Part shown: positions 1-7,987 of the stretch, one piece after another | How the letters are laid out: every line of letters begins with the position of its first letter | How positions within the stretch are numbered: position 1 is the first letter of the stretch | Origin: Phycisphaerales bacterium | Lineage (GTDB): Bacteria; Planctomycetota; Phycisphaerae; Phycisphaerales; UBA1924 | Length of the DNA stretch: 38,826 nucleotides | Assembly (NCBI GenBank): GCA_016741915.1 | Contig: JACVCS010000031.1 | Span: 1 to 38,826, forward strand | Reading direction: 5' to 3' | Made by a program: the position numbers and the translations under genes | Notes under the pieces: generated by a model | What the model was told of the DNA's origin: nothing | Databases searched by the model: none | What the model saw: the letters and a program-made list of their open reading frames with translations, nothing else

Positions 1-309
1 GTTGGGGGGGTGGGGTGGCGGGGAGTGGGCGGGCTGCTTTGAGTGCAAGGGTGAAAACAACGAGGTGGGCGTCTTGTGATGTTTTGCACAACATCGTGTT
101 GTTGTCTTTCAGGGGAACCTTGTCGGTGGAGATTGCGAGGACAAAAAGAGATGGATTGAGGCTGCGAATTGAGGTTGATGCCGGGGTGTGAGTTTGTGTA
201 GGAAGTCGTGATTGATGGAATGCGCGTCTGACGGTCGTGGGTGCGTGGGTGTGGGTGTTAGACTGCGCGAGCTTGGCGGTCGGCGGGTGCTTGATCGCGG
301 GGCAATGGA
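1..309. other. Contig-end leader without a recognisable gene
   Basis: No convincing coding region is visible here. The first 40 bases are strongly G-rich, like the last 190 bases of the window, which suggests poorly resolved contig ends. A short perfect inverted repeat, ACAACA-TCG-TGTTGT, lies at 88-102. It could be an operator or chance; nothing else supports a role. Confidence 0.4.
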
Positions 310-318
310 GTGCACGAC

Positions 319-1848
319 ATGGTTCCTCAGGGCGTTTTGGCGTTGAGTGCCGCGGCGTTGGTGATGATGTCGGGCTGCGCGAGCAAGGAACGCGAGTTGG
401 AAGCGGTCGCGAAAGACTGGTGCTTGACGATCCGTGCCAGCCAGGTGATCCCGGTGTATCCGATGACCGAGGATTTGCAGGTTGGCGACGTGTTTCTCGT
501 GCAGCAGACGGTGCAGAACCAACACGATGCGTACAAGCGCCGGGGTTTTTTGGCGTTGGATAACCACATCGCCCGGCTGACGCCGACGCGGTATGACAGT
601 TCGTACGACCGGTCGTTCTTCAAGCCGGAGGAGGTCGGGTCGGTGATGCCGCGGAGCTGGCTGACGCCCGGTGAGGCGTCGAGCTTCGACCGAGCGCCGG
701 TGGCGGCGTTCCCGGCGTACACGTTCTCGGTGACTTCGGGGCAGGGGTTTGCGGCGGCGTTGCCTGTGCAGGGGGTGCCCGTGGGGCTGTCGCTGCTTAA
801 CTCGGACGCGGCGAGCGGGTCGGTGACGTTGAAGGACGCGCGGACGTACGGCATCGCGATGACGGACCTGCTCGCGGACGTTCAGGGGTGGGCGGAAAAG
901 GAAAGCAACAGGACGTTCCTGGCGGCGTACGCGCCGGAGACGGCGGGAACGACCGACGCGAAGACCAACTATGTGCGGGTGGTGAGCCGGGTGTATCTGG
1001 TTGGCAGCGTGAACGTCACGCTGAACGACGCGAGCGCGTCGAGCGGCGGGCTGTCGGTGGGTGTCCCGAAGCCGGTGGAGATCCCGCTGCTTCAGGCGGC
1101 GAAGGTCGCAAACACGACGGAGGCGAACACGGCGACCGCGGACGCCTATGGGAAAGGCTTGGCGTCGATGACCACGGCGTTGAACGCGGCGCGGAATCAG
1201 GCGGGGGAGGCGCTGCCCGGGGCGACGCTGAAGGTTGTTTCGGCGAGCGCGCGGACGGTTTCGATGGACGAGAAGTTCACGAGGCCGGTGGTGATCGGGT
1301 ATCTGGGGTTTGATATGGCGATCCTGCCGGGCGGAAGGCTCGGCCCGCCCATGCCAACGTATGTGGTGCTGGAGCGGAATGTGCAGCCGAGCAGCGCGAG
1401 CGAGCTGCCGGCGTATTTGGCGGCGATCTCGATGCGGGACATCGGGACGTACCGGGCGATCGACGCGATCGCGTCGTCGGCGACGGATAAGGATCGGCAG
1501 AAAGCCAAGGCGATACGCGACGAGATCAACGCGATCGCGGGGAGTGTGCTGCCGAAGACCTACCCCGTGGTGATTTGGAACATCAATGCCAGCGGCGCTG
1601 TGATTGCGCAGGTCCCTGTGGACACCCCGATCGATACGCGCGGGGGTGAGTATCGGGCGTGGGTTGAGTACCTCTCGCGGCTGGAATCGAGCGAGGCGTT
1701 GTTGTCGACGCTCGTGAAAGATGGGAAGGCTTCGGGCGATCAGAAGGATTCGCTTCAGGCGACGAGGAGTCAGATTCTTCGGGTGCGCTCGGTGGCAGGA
1801 GCTCTTGGCGGTGAGTTGAAGCGAGGGTCGGATCTGTTCAATCGTTGA
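319..1848 (+). CDS. Secreted lipoprotein of unknown function
   Basis: I do not recognise a family. The protein (about 509 residues) begins with a short hydrophobic stretch ending in a lipobox-like MMSGC followed by ASK, so it is probably cut and lipidated at that Cys and held on the periplasmic side of a membrane. The signal lacks an obvious positive N-region. I chose ATG 319 because GGAG at 307-310 sits 8 bases upstream; GTG 310 is in frame and would add three residues, and a stop at 292-294 rules out anything longer. The body is rich in Ala, Ser, Thr and Val without repeats or obvious catalytic motifs, and is followed 39 bases later by a small gene that may share its transcript. Confidence 0.8.
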   Translation: MVPQGVLALSAAALVMMSGCASKERELEAVAKDWCLTIRASQVIPVYPMTEDLQVGDVFLVQQTVQNQHDAYKRRGFLALDNHIARLTPTRYDSSYDRSFFKPEEVGSVMPRSWLTPGEASSFDRAPVAAFPAYTFSVTSGQGFAAALPVQGVPVGLSLLNSDAASGSVTLKDARTYGIAMTDLLADVQGWAEKESNRTFLAAYAPETAGTTDAKTNYVRVVSRVYLVGSVNVTLNDASASSGGLSVGVPKPVEIPLLQAAKVANTTEANTATADAYGKGLASMTTALNAARNQAGEALPGATLKVVSASARTVSMDEKFTRPVVIGYLGFDMAILPGGRLGPPMPTYVVLERNVQPSSASELPAYLAAISMRDIGTYRAIDAIASSATDKDRQKAKAIRDEINAIAGSVLPKTYPVVIWNINASGAVIAQVPVDTPIDTRGGEYRAWVEYLSRLESSEALLSTLVKDGKASGDQKDSLQATRSQILRVRSVAGALGGELKRGSDLFNR

Positions 1849-1887
1849 TGGACGAGTGCGGGAAACTCTTGTTTGGAGGGATCATCG

Positions 1888-2091
1888 ATGGCAAAGCAGG
1901 TGCCGCAGGTGAAGGAAGACACGTGGTTTGAGAAGGATCCGGAGGCGTACGACACGCCGCACGCGAAGAACGCGAGGTTGGCGGACCTCTTGACGTCGAC
2001 GTGGCAGAGCTTGGAGATTGTGTCGATCAGACGATTGGAGATTGGGATTCCGGGTTGGGAAGCGACCTATCGCCCGGTGCCGAAGAAGTAA
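1888..2091 (+). CDS. Small soluble protein of unknown function
   Basis: A 67-residue charged protein with no signal peptide or membrane segment. ATG 1888 has a strong ribosome-binding site, GGAGGG at 1875-1880, 7 bases upstream, which is the main reason to believe it is translated. It follows the lipoprotein gene by 39 bases and ends just before a strong hairpin terminator, so the two genes probably form one transcript. Composition (Lys/Glu/Asp-rich N-terminal half, a C-terminal segment with IGIPGWEATYRPVPKK) gives no functional clue. Confidence 0.7.
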   Translation: MAKQVPQVKEDTWFEKDPEAYDTPHAKNARLADLLTSTWQSLEIVSIRRLEIGIPGWEATYRPVPKK

Positions 2092-2112
2092 CGCGAGGGG
2101 TGAAAAAACAAC

Positions 2113-2153
2113 CGCCCGCCTGAGTTCCCTTCGCAGGGCAGGCGGGCGTTTTT
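2113..2153. terminator. Bidirectional intrinsic terminator
   Basis: CGCCCGCCTG at 2113-2122 pairs perfectly with CAGGCGGGCG at 2139-2148, with an inner CCCT/AGGG helix around a TCGC loop, followed by five T. On the other strand the hairpin is followed by GTTGTTTTTT. It therefore can serve both the small plus-strand gene and the convergent rpsP gene. Confidence 0.85.
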
Positions 2154-2220
2154 CGTTGGTTTGGTTGTCGTCGCGAGGTGAGGGCTCGCGGCGGGCGTGA
2201 GGGGCAGAGGCCCCAGGCGG

Positions 2221-2580
2221 TTAGGCCTTGGCTTCTTCCTTCTTCTCGCCGGCGGCGGCCGCAGCGGCCTTCTTGGCGATGGCCTTCTTCACGGCGTCGG
2301 AGCGCTCGAGGCGGTCGGCCTTCCAGGAGGCGACGTCGACGAGTTCCTGCTTGGCGAGGAAGTCGCGGACGGTCTCGGAGGGCTGGGCACCCTTGCTGAG
2401 CCAGTACTTCACACGGTCGACGTTGATCTCGAGGTTCTTCTCGTCCTTGTTGGCGACGGGGTTGTACCACCCGAGGTTCTCGATGACCTTGCCGTCACGC
2501 TTGACGCGCGAGTCGACCGCGTTGATGCGGTAGAAGGGGCGGTGCGGACGGCCGGAACGGCTCATGCGGATACGGACCAC
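2221..2580 (-). CDS. rpsP: Small ribosomal subunit protein bS16
   Basis: Structural protein of the 30S ribosomal subunit, binding 16S rRNA during assembly. The start (V)VRIRMSRSGRPHRPFYRI, then VDSR and the region GKVIENLGWYNP, are hallmarks of S16, and the motif GAQPSETVRDFL is also typical. At 119 residues it is longer than the roughly 80-residue core because of a charged Ala/Lys/Glu-rich tail (KKAAAAAAGEKKEEAKA), a kind of low-complexity extension seen in several phyla. I chose GTG 2580, the first codon of the conserved N-terminus, because GGAG sits 7 bases upstream; the longer open frame would run through the tRNA gene. In many bacteria rpsP is followed by rimM, trmD and rplS; here none of them follows. 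Confidence 0.97.
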   Translation of the reverse strand: MVRIRMSRSGRPHRPFYRINAVDSRVKRDGKVIENLGWYNPVANKDEKNLEINVDRVKYWLSKGAQPSETVRDFLAKQELVDVASWKADRLERSDAVKKAIAKKAAAAAAGEKKEEAKA

Positions 2581-2792
2581 GGCGAATCTCCAAGAAGAAC
2601 GGGAGGGTTTGCGAAGGCGAACCCGTCCGAGTGAACGATCGATCAACCACCGGTTGCCGTCGGCCCTCGGCGCGTGGCCTTGGGCGTGGACAAGGGGGGA
2701 ACGATAGGCGCGAAGGGCGGTGAGGCCAAGAGGGGTGGGAGAGGAAGTGTGACCTGACAATGACCGAACAATTCGGTGTGTGCGAGGGGGAA

Positions 2793-2862
2793 GGCAGTTG
2801 GCACTGGGCACTGGGGAATCGGCAATCGGGAATCGGGAATCGGGAATCGGGTATTGGCAGAA
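2793..2862. repeat. Ten-unit heptad tandem repeat
   Basis: Ten consecutive 7-base units, each beginning GG: GGCAGTT, GGCACTG twice, GGGAATC, GGCAATC, GGGAATC three times, GGGTATT, GGCAGAA. The phase is kept without a break. It lies between tRNA-Leu and rpsP and is not coding. A related array with GGGCACT-like heptads occurs at 30973-31059. Confidence 0.85.
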
Positions 2863-2868
2863 CTGAAG

Positions 2869-2953
2869 TGGCCCCGGTGGGAGTTGAACCCACACGACCG
2901 GTGAAGGTCTGCGGATTTTAAGTCCGCTGCGTCTGCCGTTTCGCCACGGGGCC
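2869..2953 (-). tRNA. tRNA-Leu (anticodon UAA)
   Basis: On the minus strand a 7-bp acceptor stem GGCCCCG/CGGGGCC, an anticodon stem GCGGA/TCCGC with loop CTTAAAA (anticodon TAA), a long variable arm, and a T arm GTGGG-TTCAACT-CCCAC form a complete class II tRNA. The discriminator is A and the 3' CCA is not encoded. Long variable arm plus A73 and the UAA anticodon identify leucine. Confidence 0.96.
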
Positions 2954-3043
2954 GGAGGAGCGTTCTCGTCGTGCGAACTCGCCGTTGACACGACGCCCGT
3001 ACTGTGTTCAGGCGGTGTCGTTCGGTCAAGCCGAGATATGGGT

Positions 3044-3394
3044 TTACGGGTGGGGAGTTATCGCGATGATGGTGATCTCGCCCTTGCCAGGTCCGTAGCA
3101 CCAGAACAATCGATAGGCACCGGGAGTGCGATTCTGAATGTACGCCTCGAACACCTTCCCTTTCGGGTCGTAGGGGTGATCGATCGAGTCAAACTCGTGG
3201 GTTTTGAGGCTTGGGTGCTTCGGGTTGTCGAGCAGAAGACGCACGCATTTCTCAACCTGTTTGAAGAGCCCCTCGCTCTTGGCGGCCTTTGTTTTTTTGT
3301 TGTTCTGGCGATTCTGAAATGATGCCAGAGCCGCGGCCTGAAGGCTACGGAACGTGGTGTCGGCCTCGCCGGTCCATTTGGGCTTGAACGGCAT
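3044..3394 (-). CDS. RelE/ParE-type toxin
   Basis: A 116-residue basic protein resembling RelE/ParE-fold toxins, many of which are ribosome-dependent mRNA interferases while others poison gyrase. The C-terminal half shows the fold's usual pattern: a helix ending in LLLDNPKHPSLKTHEF, then beta strands KVFEAYIQNRTPGAYRLFWCYG and ITIIAITPHP. The start codon overlaps the stop codon of the upstream antitoxin gene by one base (TGATG), so translation is coupled. The sequence alone does not say whether it cuts mRNA; Tyr, Arg and His residues in the last 50 positions are candidates for the active site. Confidence 0.8.
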   Translation of the reverse strand: MPFKPKWTGEADTTFRSLQAAALASFQNRQNNKKTKAAKSEGLFKQVEKCVRLLLDNPKHPSLKTHEFDSIDHPYDPKGKVFEAYIQNRTPGAYRLFWCYGPGKGEITIIAITPHP

Positions 3395-3678
3395 CAGTCA
3401 TCCTGCAACTGATCGGCGAGTGCTTTAGCGGAATCGAGATCGGGGGAGTTCTTGGCGAACTTTCCAGACTGAGCCTGACCGAGCCCACGACGAACCGAGG
3501 CCAGTGCCTCTTTGTTTTCGTAGAGCCAACTTTCCGACTCTGGAATGACTCGCGCCGGTCGAAGAATGATCTGGTCTCCGCGCCGCTCGACAATCATTGT
3601 GCGGTTTGCAAAGCTCTCGCCGAGTGTGATTCGGCCCTTGGAGTCGGTGTTTTTGGTCAGGGTACTTGTCCGTGCCAT
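3394..3678 (-). CDS. AbrB/MazE-like antitoxin
   Basis: A 94-residue protein whose N-terminal part (TKNTDSKGRITLGESF, then IVERRGDQIILRP) has the swapped-hairpin AbrB-type DNA-binding pattern. The C-terminal half is helical and charged (SWLYENKEALASVRRGLGQA) and would wrap and neutralise the downstream RelE/ParE-like toxin. AbrB-type antitoxins normally repress their own operon; an inverted repeat overlaps the likely promoter. The inferred -10 box ends only 7 bases before ATG 3678, and no good ribosome-binding site is present, so the mRNA may be leaderless. Confidence 0.8.
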   Translation of the reverse strand: MARTSTLTKNTDSKGRITLGESFANRTMIVERRGDQIILRPARVIPESESWLYENKEALASVRRGLGQAQSGKFAKNSPDLDSAKALADQLQDD

Positions 3679-3685
3679 ACTTCAT

Positions 3686-3719
3686 AGTATCGCCCACAAG
3701 CCCACTTTGTTCAAGTGGG
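3686..3719 (-). promoter_or_regulatory. Promoter and operator of the toxin-antitoxin operon
   Basis: On the minus strand TTGAAC (3709-3714) and GATACT (3686-3691) are separated by 17 bases, a good sigma70-like match. CCCACTT-GAACA-AAGTGGG at 3701-3719 is a perfect 7-bp inverted repeat covering the -35 box, a fitting operator for autoregulation. Further GTGGG and CCCAC copies flank it. Confidence 0.55.
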
Positions 3720-4015
3720 ATAGTGGGAAAATGGCCTTATCGCTGATTTTGGGGCAAAATCAGGGCTTGAACCCGATCTCAGTCCGGAAACAGCATCAGC
3801 GGAACCACAGGCTGCTCCGTGTAAGGGTCATGTCGCGCGGGTGTCGATGCTCAAGTCTGAGCGCAACTCCGGAGTTTGTGCTGAATGGGCGCATTTCGTA
3901 CTGTGAACACGTCGACGGTTGTTGAAGCGTGTGTGTCAAGCGTGGATGGCATTGATGACATCGCGTTCGAAAATGGCATGGGGAGGATTCAGAGGGTTGA
4001 CCGGGAGTGTGATCG
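3720..4015. other. Intergenic region with one hairpin
   Basis: No supported gene. CTGATTTT-GGGGC-AAAATCAG at 3743-3763 is a perfect 8-bp stem-loop, not followed by a T run, so it is not a clear terminator. The rest shows nothing recognisable. Confidence 0.4.
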
Positions 4016-4567
4016 ATGGACGAGCGTGGAGGCGCGGCGATGGTGGAGCGGGCGCGGGAGATGGCCGTGCGGATGCATGATGGGTGCGGGCATACGCGGT
4101 CGGATGGCTCGGCGTACTGGACGCATCCGCAGCGCGTGGTTGCGACGCTCGCGCGGCATGGGGTGAAGCACGAGATCCTCGCGGCGGCGTGGTTGCACGA
4201 TGTGGCGGAGGATTGTCCGGAGGATGAGGCGGGCAGCCGGGCGCTGATCGAGGAGATCGGGCGCGGGTTTGGGGGCGAGGTTGCGGGGCTGGTGGCGGAG
4301 GTGACGAACTATTTCGGGCCTGAGGCGACGATGGAACAGAAGCAGGCTCGGCTTCGCGAGCACGCGCGGACGATGAGCGATGGTGCGAAGTGGATCAAAC
4401 TTGCGGATCGGCTGGACAACATCTCGGGGATGCAGGGATGGTCGGACGAGAAGCGTCGGCGGTATGCGAGCGCGACGGAGATGTTGCTGGAGGCGTTGAA
4501 GCCCTGGCCGGTGGGTGCGGAGGGGTTGGCGGCAGAGATTGCGGCGACGGCTGGGCGGGTCAAATGA
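4016..4567 (+). CDS. HD-domain hydrolase related to (p)ppGpp hydrolases
   Basis: A 183-residue single-domain protein resembling the hydrolase half of RelA/SpoT and the stand-alone small alarmone hydrolases (MESH1-like). Visible signatures are THPQRVVATL, the metal-binding AAWLHDVAED, and the later IKLADRLDNI, which corresponds to the KxxDRxxN segment of the family. These residues would bind a divalent metal and remove pyrophosphate from the 3' position of ppGpp. No synthetase domain is present. GGGAG about 8 bases before ATG 4016 supports the start. The substrate is inferred from family resemblance; other nucleotides are possible. Confidence 0.8.
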   Translation: MDERGGAAMVERAREMAVRMHDGCGHTRSDGSAYWTHPQRVVATLARHGVKHEILAAAWLHDVAEDCPEDEAGSRALIEEIGRGFGGEVAGLVAEVTNYFGPEATMEQKQARLREHARTMSDGAKWIKLADRLDNISGMQGWSDEKRRRYASATEMLLEALKPWPVGAEGLAAEIAATAGRVK

Positions 4568-4609
4568 CAGGAAGTGAAGCGAAGAGGTAATGGTCAGCGA
4601 GTGGGGGAC

Positions 4610-5371
4610 TTACTTCTTCTCGGGCTTGGCTTGATCGGTGGGCTCGACAACGTCGATGTCCTCGGCGACGAGTTCGAGGCGTTTGCCGTTGCTGCTAAGG
4701 ATGGGGCCGCGGACGCGGATGGCGGAGTTGAGGGCGAGGCGTTGAGCCTGATACGCGAAGGGACCTTTGCAGGTGACCTCGATTTCGCGGCCGTCGTCGA
4801 GGCGGCCGGTGATGACCATGATGTTGACGCGGAGTTCGCGGTCGAACTTCTGGAAGGTCTGTTCGGCGGCGCGGTGCTTCTCTTTGTTTTCGTTCATGGT
4901 GGCGCGGAGCTCTTCGATTGTGGCCTTGGTCGCGCGCGGGTACTGGTACTTGCCACGGCCATCACGCGCGTCCTGGAGCTCTTGCTCGGACTGCTCGTAC
5001 GCACGTTTGGCCTGCTGCAACCTCTCCTTCGATTCGGAGTGGGAGCGTTCGAGCTCTGAGCGGTCGAGCGGGGTGACGCTTTCGACGGTGATCTTGTGCG
5101 TGTCGGCGGTTTGAGCCGCGGATGAGGGCTTGGTGCCGGGCTTGGTGGCGCCGTCGGCGAGTTTCTTTTTCAGTTCGGCGTTCTCGGCGCGGAGGCGGAG
5201 GAGCTCTTCACGCAGGAGTTCGACTTCTTTCTTGAGGGCGGCGTCGTCGCGGAGATTCGAGATTGCGGCGGATGCGCTTTGCACCGGGATGGTGAGCAGG
5301 TCCGACGCGCAGATGAGCGAGGCGGCGAGCGTGTATGCGCAGACGGCTGAGCGGCGGGTGTGTATGTTCAT
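4610..5371 (-). CDS. Exported coiled-coil protein of unknown function
   Basis: A 253-residue protein with a likely Sec signal peptide (hydrophobic residues about 11-30, cleavage near SASAAIS). A heptad-rich coiled coil follows (VELLREELLRLRAENAELKKKL), then a linker rich in Thr, Pro and Lys, a second Glu/Lys/Gln-rich helical section, and a C-terminal beta-rich part (VNIMVITGRLDDGREIEVTC ... AIRVRGPIL) that reads like a small OB-fold-type domain. It probably acts outside the cytoplasm. It is convergent with the HD-domain gene, 40 bases away. No family is recognised. Confidence 0.75.
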   Translation of the reverse strand: MNIHTRRSAVCAYTLAASLICASDLLTIPVQSASAAISNLRDDAALKKEVELLREELLRLRAENAELKKKLADGATKPGTKPSSAAQTADTHKITVESVTPLDRSELERSHSESKERLQQAKRAYEQSEQELQDARDGRGKYQYPRATKATIEELRATMNENKEKHRAAEQTFQKFDRELRVNIMVITGRLDDGREIEVTCKGPFAYQAQRLALNSAIRVRGPILSSNGKRLELVAEDIDVVEPTDQAKPEKK

Positions 5372-5545
5372 ACGTGGAACATATCACGCAACGACGAAGT
5401 ACGTCAAGTCGATGGGCTTCACGAGCGCGAGAGTACTCGTACATATGTTTGATGGGGTATTTGGTGTCGTGAATGTTCTCGGATGGGTACCGTGTGTTGG
5501 TACGTCTGGGCGGTCGGTGGCCTGGCGTGGGTATGGTTGAAGATC

Positions 5546-6100
5546 ATGAGCAGTTCACGGCTGATCATCTCGGCGGTTGAGGGGGAGTTTGCACGGTACC
5601 GGATGCTGGCGGAAAAGGCCGCGGGACGGCTGAGCTATGAGCAGATGCGGGTGGCGCTGGACCCGCAGGTGAACTCGGTGGCGGTGATCATGAAGCACGT
5701 GGGCGGGAATCTGCGTTCGCGGTGGACGGACGCGCTGACGAGCGATGGTGAAAAGCCGTGGCGTGATCGCGACCGCGAGTTTGTCGATGATTTCTCCTCG
5801 CGAGAGGAGATCGAGGCGGAGTGGAGGGGCGGTTGGGATGTGCTTGAAGCGTCGATGAAGGGCTGGACGGATGATGATCTGGGAAGCGTGGTGATGATTC
5901 GCAAGGAGCCGCATTCGTTGATGATGGCGCTGCAAAGGTCGGTGACGCACTGCGCGTATCACAGTGGGCAGATCGTGCAGACGGCGCGGGTGATCGCCTC
6001 GCGCGCGGGGGTGGATTGGGAAGCGCTGACGATCGCACGCGGCGGGTCGGCGGCGTTCAATGCGGGGAAGGGGATGGGCGGGAGCGAATCGCCGCGTTGA
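5546..6100 (+). CDS. DinB-superfamily protein (DUF1572-like)
   Basis: About 184 residues forming the four-helix DinB fold. The opening LIISAVEGEFARYRMLAEKA, the central VAVIMKHVGGNLRSRW and the late SVTHCAYHSGQIVQTAR are typical of DUF1572; the His in KHVGG and the two in HCAYH are the expected metal ligands. Related DinB-fold enzymes act as metal-dependent thiol transferases or hydrolases, but DUF1572 members have no agreed substrate. ATG 5546 places the start at the family's usual N-terminus, although its ribosome-binding site is weak; ATG 5483 in the same frame is the alternative. The C-terminal 15 residues are low-complexity Gly/Ser. Confidence 0.82.
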   Translation: MSSSRLIISAVEGEFARYRMLAEKAAGRLSYEQMRVALDPQVNSVAVIMKHVGGNLRSRWTDALTSDGEKPWRDRDREFVDDFSSREEIEAEWRGGWDVLEASMKGWTDDDLGSVVMIRKEPHSLMMALQRSVTHCAYHSGQIVQTARVIASRAGVDWEALTIARGGSAAFNAGKGMGGSESPR

Positions 6101-6154
6101 AACAAGACAGATCGAGCGTGCGAACAGTTGGTGTCGATTTCAGGAAGGGTGTGA

Positions 6155-7378
6155 ATGACGCAACCCCGATGGCTCGGCGTGCTGGTGAGCTTTGCGATCA
6201 TCGTCGCTGCGGTGTGTGTTGTGCCGATTGTGCCCGCGCGGGCGTGTCTGTGGGATTCGGACACGCTGCGGATGGAGGCGAAGGCGTTCCCGGGATTGGC
6301 TGAGATTCTGACGGGGCGGATCGAGCGGTTCCCGGCGCGGTACTACCAGATGCGTTTGGAGCGGGTTGCGGCGCTGGTGACGCAGCAGCCGGGCGTGCTG
6401 GAGCATTACGACGATCTGGGCGTGGTGTGCGATCGGCTGGGGCGGTCGGACGAAGCGGTGGAGTGGATGCGTCGCAAGCTTGAGGCGATGAAGGGGTTGC
6501 CTGAATCTGCGGCGGTGAAGGAGCACCGCTATCGCTATCACGCGAACCTCGGCACGTTCCTGGCACATCGCTGGCTTCGCGCAGGGGCGAAGGGCGCAAC
6601 GACGGATGAACTGGCGGATCTGAAGGCCGGTCGGGATGAGATTAGGGCGGCGATCGCGATCAACCCTGATGCGCACTTCGGGCGTGAGCGGACGCAGCTC
6701 GCGGCGATGGAGTGGTTGATGACGGCGCGGTCGGGCGCGGCCTTTGAGTACGAGTCGATCATGGACGTTCAGGCAGAGTCGGACCCAGAGTGGACCATCG
6801 ACTCGGCAAGAGCGAAGAAGCTCGATGAAGCGGTGAAGGGGTTGTCTGGCCTGATCGTGCTGGGCGATGCGTGGGAGAGTGTGGATGTTCATTACGCACT
6901 GGAGCAAGCGCTGCGGGCTCGCGGCGATGCGTCGATGGCGGAACTGGCGTTTCTTCGGCGGAAGGAACTGATCGAAGGTGGGATGCGGTCGCTGCACGTG
7001 CGGTATGACGCGACGCTGACCGAGCACGCGAAGCGGCTTCATCCCGGATCGCTGCTGGGGGTTGGTGAACGACATGCCGCTACGCTGGCGGAGTACTTCG
7101 GCAACGCGCGAATGCTGGCGTTGGCGTGGTCGATGGCGCGAGCGGAGTTCATGGAGAAGAAGCTGGGCGCGGGTGAGCATCCGGATGTGCAGGGTGAGTT
7201 GTTCTGGAGCGGTTGGAACGATCTGCCCAAGCCGCCGCGGATGCCCGAGCGATCGTGGATGGAGGTGATCGGCGCGGACGCGGTGGCGCTGACGATCACG
7301 GTGGCGGTGGGGGCGGTGATGGGGTGCGTCTTTGTGGTGGTGCTCAGGCGGGTGCGGCGGGGGTTTGGGTCGAACTGA
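6155..7378 (+). CDS. Exported TPR-like protein with C-terminal membrane anchor
   Basis: A 407-residue protein with an N-terminal signal (hydrophobic residues about 7-27, ending PARA), a conserved-looking start of the mature part CLWDSDTLRMEAKAFPG, then helical repeats (residues about 85-125, LEHYDDLGVVCDRLGRSDEA) resembling TPR, and a C-terminal transmembrane helix (VALTITVAVGAVMGCVFVVV) followed by an Arg-rich cytoplasmic tail. Similar proteins occur in planctomycetes, but without a known function. AGGAAGGG just before ATG 6155 supports the start. It likely faces the periplasm and binds other proteins. Confidence 0.8.
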   Translation: MTQPRWLGVLVSFAIIVAAVCVVPIVPARACLWDSDTLRMEAKAFPGLAEILTGRIERFPARYYQMRLERVAALVTQQPGVLEHYDDLGVVCDRLGRSDEAVEWMRRKLEAMKGLPESAAVKEHRYRYHANLGTFLAHRWLRAGAKGATTDELADLKAGRDEIRAAIAINPDAHFGRERTQLAAMEWLMTARSGAAFEYESIMDVQAESDPEWTIDSARAKKLDEAVKGLSGLIVLGDAWESVDVHYALEQALRARGDASMAELAFLRRKELIEGGMRSLHVRYDATLTEHAKRLHPGSLLGVGERHAATLAEYFGNARMLALAWSMARAEFMEKKLGAGEHPDVQGELFWSGWNDLPKPPRMPERSWMEVIGADAVALTITVAVGAVMGCVFVVVLRRVRRGFGSN

Positions 7379-7530
7379 TTGGCCCGAGAACTGATCGTGC
7401 TGATCATCGCAAGGCGCGATTGAACAAGTTCAAATGCTTCACGATGAGTTGATCTGAAGAGTTTAGCCGATAGCGAAATGAAGCGAGCGGCTGTTTCTGT
7501 TGTCGCGACGTCTATTCAGCGCGGGAGTGA

Positions 7531-7977
7531 TCACCAGTACTGTGAGGGTGTGCACAGCTTGGCTATCCAGGACGCCGTGATTGTCACGATCCAAACGATG
7601 GTCCAGCGACGAGATAGAAGAACATCAGCGGTTGTGAAGCACTTCCACAGAACGGCGAAAGCTGTTGCGATCGTGAGCGTGGCGAACATGATGAAGAGAG
7701 GGTTGTAGCGTAACGACGCAAGAAAGTCACCGAGTACGATTGATTGAGCAGCACGGCTACCGCCACAGAATGGACACGGGAGTGAAGTGGCTGATCGGAA
7801 TAGGCAGGTAGGCAGCAGAGAGGCTAGGGTGTCCGGATAGATCGATGCGACCGCTTGCCAACTGCAGAGGCAAAGCGTGGCTGCAGCGGCGCTCCCGAGT
7901 ACGACGCGACGCAAGAAACTCGAGCCGATCGGTGTTGTCTGTGAAGCGTGATGGGGGGCTAAAGCCATGCGAAACAT
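7531..7977 (-). CDS. DUF2752 membrane protein
   Basis: A short integral membrane protein. The motif LPCPFCGGSRAA matches the CPxCGxTRA signature of DUF2752, and three hydrophobic segments surround it (VVLGSAAAATLCLC, IMFATLTIATAFAVL, WTIVWIVTITASWI). The family's role is unknown. The start is uncertain: ATG 7977 lies 10 bases after the upstream gene's stop, ATG 7968 is an in-frame alternative with AGG 10 bases before it. It is probably co-transcribed with the zinc-ribbon gene immediately upstream. Confidence 0.75.
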   Translation of the reverse strand: MFRMALAPHHASQTTPIGSSFLRRVVLGSAAAATLCLCSWQAVASIYPDTLASLLPTCLFRSATSLPCPFCGGSRAAQSIVLGDFLASLRYNPLFIMFATLTIATAFAVLWKCFTTADVLLSRRWTIVWIVTITASWIAKLCTPSQYW

Positions 7978-7987
7978 ACCTGCAGTA

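Noticed and set aside
88-102. ACAACA-TCG-TGTTGT inverted repeat as an operator
   Set aside because: Short, with no promoter or gene that it would clearly control.
2793-2862. Possible CRISPR array
   Set aside because: Repeat unit is 7 bases, without spacers.
2581-2991. Upstream extension of rpsP
   Set aside because: It would run through the tRNA and heptad repeat; the conserved S16 N-terminus begins at GTG 2580.
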